Assembly (NCBI RefSeq): GCF_964199755.1 | Contig: NC_133896.1 | Location: 65,389,142 to 65,453,141, forward strand | Source: Larus michahellis | Lineage: Eukaryota; Chordata; Aves; Charadriiformes; Laridae | Direction of reading: 5' to 3' | Length of the DNA: 64,000 nucleotides | Shown: piece after piece, positions 61,422-64,000 of the stretch | How positions within the stretch are numbered: the first letter of the stretch is position 1 | How the letters are laid out: each line of letters opens with the position of its first letter | Made by a program: the position numbers and the translations under genes | Notes under the pieces: generated by a model | Databases searched by the model: none | Told to the model about the DNA's origin: nothing | The model's input: only the letters and a program-made list of their open reading frames with translations

Positions 61422-64000
61422 CAGTGCACTGAGTGTGTAAGAACTGCATAATGATTTTTGTTTAATGTAATACTGGGCAAATCTGAAAGGTGTGAAAAAC
61501 ATGTAGATTTTTGTAGTAAGATAAAAATAAACTGAATGGAGCCTCACTGAGAGAGGCGAGTTTTGATCAGATCACCTATTCTGCATCTCATAACTGATGG
61601 AAAGACAACATTTTAGTTACCACTTTTTCCTTTGACACACTGGCTTTTTGGCACAAATGAACAGGACACAGTAAATAAATATAAATTTTATGTCAACCTA
61701 ATAGATCTACAGGTAAAATGCTAGCAAAATCATTTACTTATGTGGTAAGAGCAAGCAAGAGATACTGTAAGTGCAAAGTGAAATTCCATAACCTAACATA
61801 TATTGTGTTTATCTCTGAAAGAGAAAAATAATTACTGATGGATAGTTTCACAGGGAGACTGAAGGTTAAAAAAAAGAGGACTACTTGAAGATAACTGAGT
61901 GTTGCAATTTCTGGTTGACTATATTTTGCTTTTGCAAAGAGAGAACTGTTAGATATGTAGTTTATCTCCAACTAGTTAATGGACAGCCTTGTTATTTTGT
62001 CCTCTTTTTTTTTTTGTAAAGACAGGGAGTTACCTAAAACATGCACATATTACTTGCTCAAAGGACCTTTATGCCCTACATAGATAAATAACTGAGAGTA
62101 ATTTCTCACTAAGTAAACTGTACAAAAAATGCTAACTATAGAGAAACAGAAATGTGTATGTATGTATATTTAAAGCCCCACTATATGAAAGTACTTTAAT
62201 AAGCAGCAGTGAATAAAGTGAATCTTTAAAAAGCAGGCACAGGCAATAGGCTAAGATGGAGTCTTATTGGGCACCTGACACTGTACATTGATATGGGAAT
62301 TATATCACACAAACGAGACATTTATATGGATTTGTAGATTTTGGATGTCGGTGTACATTGGCAGGGTTTTTTTGCAGTATAAAACAACAGTTTCCCTTTA
62401 CTGCATCCTCATGTACTTGGGTAACCCTTGGGCTATGGTAACCTTGTAATGTCACGAAGGAATTATTACAATCCAAATCATGAGTTTGACCAAGCTGCAT
62501 CATTCCGCTCTCATGATGCAACGTTACCGTGAATGTGAATGTGTCTTAACAAATCACCTGATATGTGTTTAAATCTGTCTCGCGTGGCCAAAATGAAAGA
62601 ATTGGAAAGTATGATTAAATAAGCAAAATATCTGCAAAGTATGATTGAACTGGGCCTCAAGTTATTGCAGTCTGCTATTGTATTGTATTGTGCTATACAC
62701 AAGTTTGGACTTATCCAGGTAGCTACGTGCTAGTGAGAATCATTCATAATTTTCTCTTGTTACATGAGTCTCTTGTTTATTTTCGTTGTTGCCAAGCCCT
62801 TTACTAACTACAGACACTAAGGATCAAGGATACAGGAGTCCTGAAGTTCCTAGAGGTACCCACGTGCCCCTAATGAAGCCTGGACCCCAACTGCACCAAC
62901 TGAAAACCTCAGCTGCTTAGCACCCATACACCAGCTGCTTCAAAAATCCCAGCGGGCTCTTGCCTGGATGGTTTGGGCACCCGAATTCCCATGGGCATAT
63001 GACTCCTATGATTTTTACAAATCGAGACTTCATCAGTTTGACCAAGTTAATGATTGGTTCTTTAGACTTCTTTTCTGTATGTAGTATCTCAGGTAATACC
63101 TGCTATTTTGAAAATTCACGGCCAGTTAGCTTCTTTAGTGACCACTGTTATCTGTTCAGCCTAAACTTCTGCAGCACGCACTGGCCCCATTTATGACTGA
63201 TTTGAGATATATCTTGCTTTCAACTTCTGTTTCACCTCCTTAAACCTGTCTGTGTTATAACCTGTGTTATTTATATTCCTATATGCATATTCTGATAGCA
63301 ACATGGGAATCTCATGAATAATTATTTCAGCAGTAACTGTTGCTTTAAAAAAAATTATTCATAGAAGCACTTTGTCTTTGAAAATGCATTGTATCAGTGA
63401 AAAAGAAACACACTAAAGTTTTTGGTTGGTTTGTTTTTAACTAAAAGAAGAATACCGTTATAATGAAAGAATTAATCACAATGCACTGTTTTATTTTCAA
63501 AGCTGGGTCATGGAAAAAAAAGAATCAGAGCAGATACAGTGTAGATCTACGTTATTTGTAAGATCAGTGAACCTTTCAGGCGCAGATTTGAAGTGTCATT
63601 AAAAAACCCTACTTTACAGCATCATATGCCACGTGCCTCCATAAGCCGTGGAATCTGTTTGTGGACTTTTCATGCTCTTTGGGTGAAGCACTGAGGTTAG
63701 TGAAGCATTACTTGCTCCAATATATTATCATTAAACTAGCACCTAAGGGAGAAGAAACATCAGCAGTTGAGGTAGGCAACTATGAAATAAACAGTTTATA
63801 CTCAGTGTAGGCTATTTATTTACAGTGCTACATTGTGAAAATTCCATCTGTAGGGTGCACAGTAACAGAGGTATATGCATCAACCCATGTTTCTCATCTA
63901 CAATCTACAGCTGCAATATTTTAATTTATTGTATACTGTGCATGTTATAGTCAGCCTCTAATGTAAACCATACATATATATTCAAAGTGGTTACAGTAGA

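Larger units (their letters stand above)
56953..64000 (+). other. PKP2: PKP2 intron 1 (5' part, continues past the window)
   Basis: The intron begins with GTGAGT and its first ~200 bases are still GC-rich, belonging to the CpG island. After that it becomes AT-rich. I looked for the next PKP2 coding segment and did not recognise one. Contents are an old repeat with inverted-type arms near 58.76 kb, TA-rich tracts at 58.33-58.50 kb, AAAAT, TTTC and T runs at 61.35-61.42 kb, and a short TATTG repeat near 62.68 kb. Open frames here (for example minus strand 61017-61313 and plus strand 60632-60904) resemble no family I know and are probably chance. Confidence 0.85.

Noticed and set aside
1-64000. 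CRISPR arrays, operons, prophage or other prokaryotic-type systems
   Set aside because: There is no spaced direct-repeat array and no dense coding. Splice sites, LINEs and CpG-island structure show vertebrate nuclear DNA.
56953-64000. Search for PKP2 exon 2
   Set aside because: No segment flanked by AG and GT with recognisable plakophilin-2 sequence was found. The exon is probably beyond the window.

Overview
The window looks like nuclear DNA from a bird. The evidence is several 3'-end fragments of CR1 LINEs with avian-type tails, a remnant of an avian endogenous-retrovirus LTR, old MIR-type SINE relics, long AT-rich non-coding stretches and one GC-rich CpG island carrying a spliced vertebrate first exon. 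The LTR type, as I remember it, is commoner in non-galliform birds, but I cannot name a species. There is no bacterial-style gene organisation, no CRISPR array, and no tRNA or rRNA gene that I can recognise.

The only protein-coding feature I can support is exon 1 of PKP2 (plakophilin-2, a desmosomal armadillo protein) on the + strand at 56739-56952. It sits in a CpG island of about 1 kb (about 56.2-57.15 kb) and ends in a good splice donor. The following 7 kb is the start of intron 1, and no second PKP2 exon was recognised in it. The upstream 56 kb holds no convincing exon. In mammals the 5' side of PKP2 faces a long gene-poor interval towards SYT10, and this window fits that arrangement, though synteny cannot be proved from here.

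Layout: 1-55.7 kb is intergenic, AT-rich DNA. It contains MIR-type relics near 0.75, 12.1, 19.6, 29.2 and possibly 44.6 kb. CR1 pieces lie near 4.4, 18.5 and 35.9 kb, and a very old, internally shortened L3/CR1-type element lies at 48.2-49.3 kb. A severely shortened LTR lies at 27.2 kb. Three old repeats with similar GTACTTAA/ACCTAAC-like arms lie near 16.2, 25.1 and 58.8 kb. There are many homopolymer and microsatellite tracts, and a small isolated CpG-dense patch at 52.8-53.0 kb. At 55.79-56.18 kb an antisense CR1 3' end abuts the PKP2 CpG island. The island contains GC boxes, a CACCTG E-box, and a perfect 19-bp inverted repeat whose loop holds a G-quadruplex motif.

I found no evidence of a previously undescribed multi-gene system. 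The most checkable observations are the promoter inverted repeat with its G4 loop, the CR1/CpG-island junction, the isolated CpG patch 3.8 kb upstream, and the shared ancient repeat arms. Family assignments rest on recognition from memory; no alignment or database search was run.
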